Of a stretch of DNA of 64,000 nt, positions 62,691-64,000 are shown piece by piece (within the stretch, counting starts at the first letter, position 1; the number at the start of each line of letters is the position of its first letter). The position numbers and the translations under genes were made by a program. The notes under the pieces are model-generated. The model was not told the origin of the DNA and did not search any database. It saw only the letters and a program-made list of their open reading frames with translations. The DNA comes from Eunapius fragilis. Lineage: Eukaryota; Porifera; Demospongiae; Spongillida; Spongillidae. Location: the NCBI GenBank assembly GCA_963681505.1, contig OY811972.1:13136847-13200846 (forward strand), in the 5' to 3' direction.

Positions 62691-64000
<1,310 letters not shown>

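Overview
The window looks like nuclear DNA of an early-branching marine invertebrate, most likely a sponge or possibly a cnidarian; this is inference. Spliced genes with GT-AG introns, many of only about 60-150 bp inside the mobile genes, long (CA)n tracts, TATA-box single-exon genes and abundant eukaryotic transposons exclude a prokaryote. Tyrosine-recombinase retroelements, PHD/Ulp1-bearing MULEs, Helitron-like elements with DPEKK-type repeats and hAT, Tc1/mariner-like and PIF/Harbinger-like relics are a mix I associate with sponge and cnidarian genomes. No species is claimed. Host genes are few. The best is a complete eight-exon zinc transporter (SLC30A/ZnT type) on the minus strand (45429-51628); all splice phases agree and give 529 codons, with both HxxxD zinc sites and a large His/Gly loop. 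Two short single-exon genes, each with a TATA box and an ATTAAA poly(A) signal, lie at 29503-29928 (minus, secreted or GPI-anchored) and 59289-59717 (plus). A near-copy of zinc-transporter exon 1 sits alone at 6193-6396. Layout: 1-6.6 kb holds a hAT relic broken by a palindromic MITE, CA tracts, a 16-bp minisatellite and the orphan exon copy. 6.7-12.3 kb is a nearly complete but damaged tyrosine-recombinase (DIRS/Ngaro-like) retroelement: gag with a zinc knuckle, RT, RNase H and recombinase, with an unusual array of four covarying hairpins between pol and recombinase. 13.1-13.6 kb has an eroded Ulp1-like protease. 13.9-16.5 kb is foldback elements and GC-rich minisatellites. 17.1-18.3 kb is an internally deleted hAT. 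18.4-23.7 kb is a MULE with subterminal CCGGTACCGG arrays, a transposase with SWIM finger, a PHD finger and an Ulp1 protease. 24.4-28.1 kb holds two Helitron-like copies. 31-38.4 kb contains direct repeats, a MITE and two opposed arrays of a 163-bp repeat. 39-40.8 kb is an eroded multi-exon transposase-like gene. 42-44.1 kb has MITEs and a hAT relic. 45.4-51.7 kb is the zinc-transporter gene. 52.4-57.2 kb holds a long-TIR element with an inner hAT-like element, two MITEs and an eroded reverse transcriptase. 57.7-59 kb is a segmental duplication with a datable MITE insertion. 60-64 kb has a nested DNA transposon, a 186-bp CA tract and a giant pyrimidine microsatellite running off the end. The mobile elements do not form a pathway with the host genes; the main functional theme is a repeat-dominated locus around a zinc transporter whose introns also collect repeats. 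Coordinates of exons in degraded elements are my reading of splice sites and are approximate unless stated.
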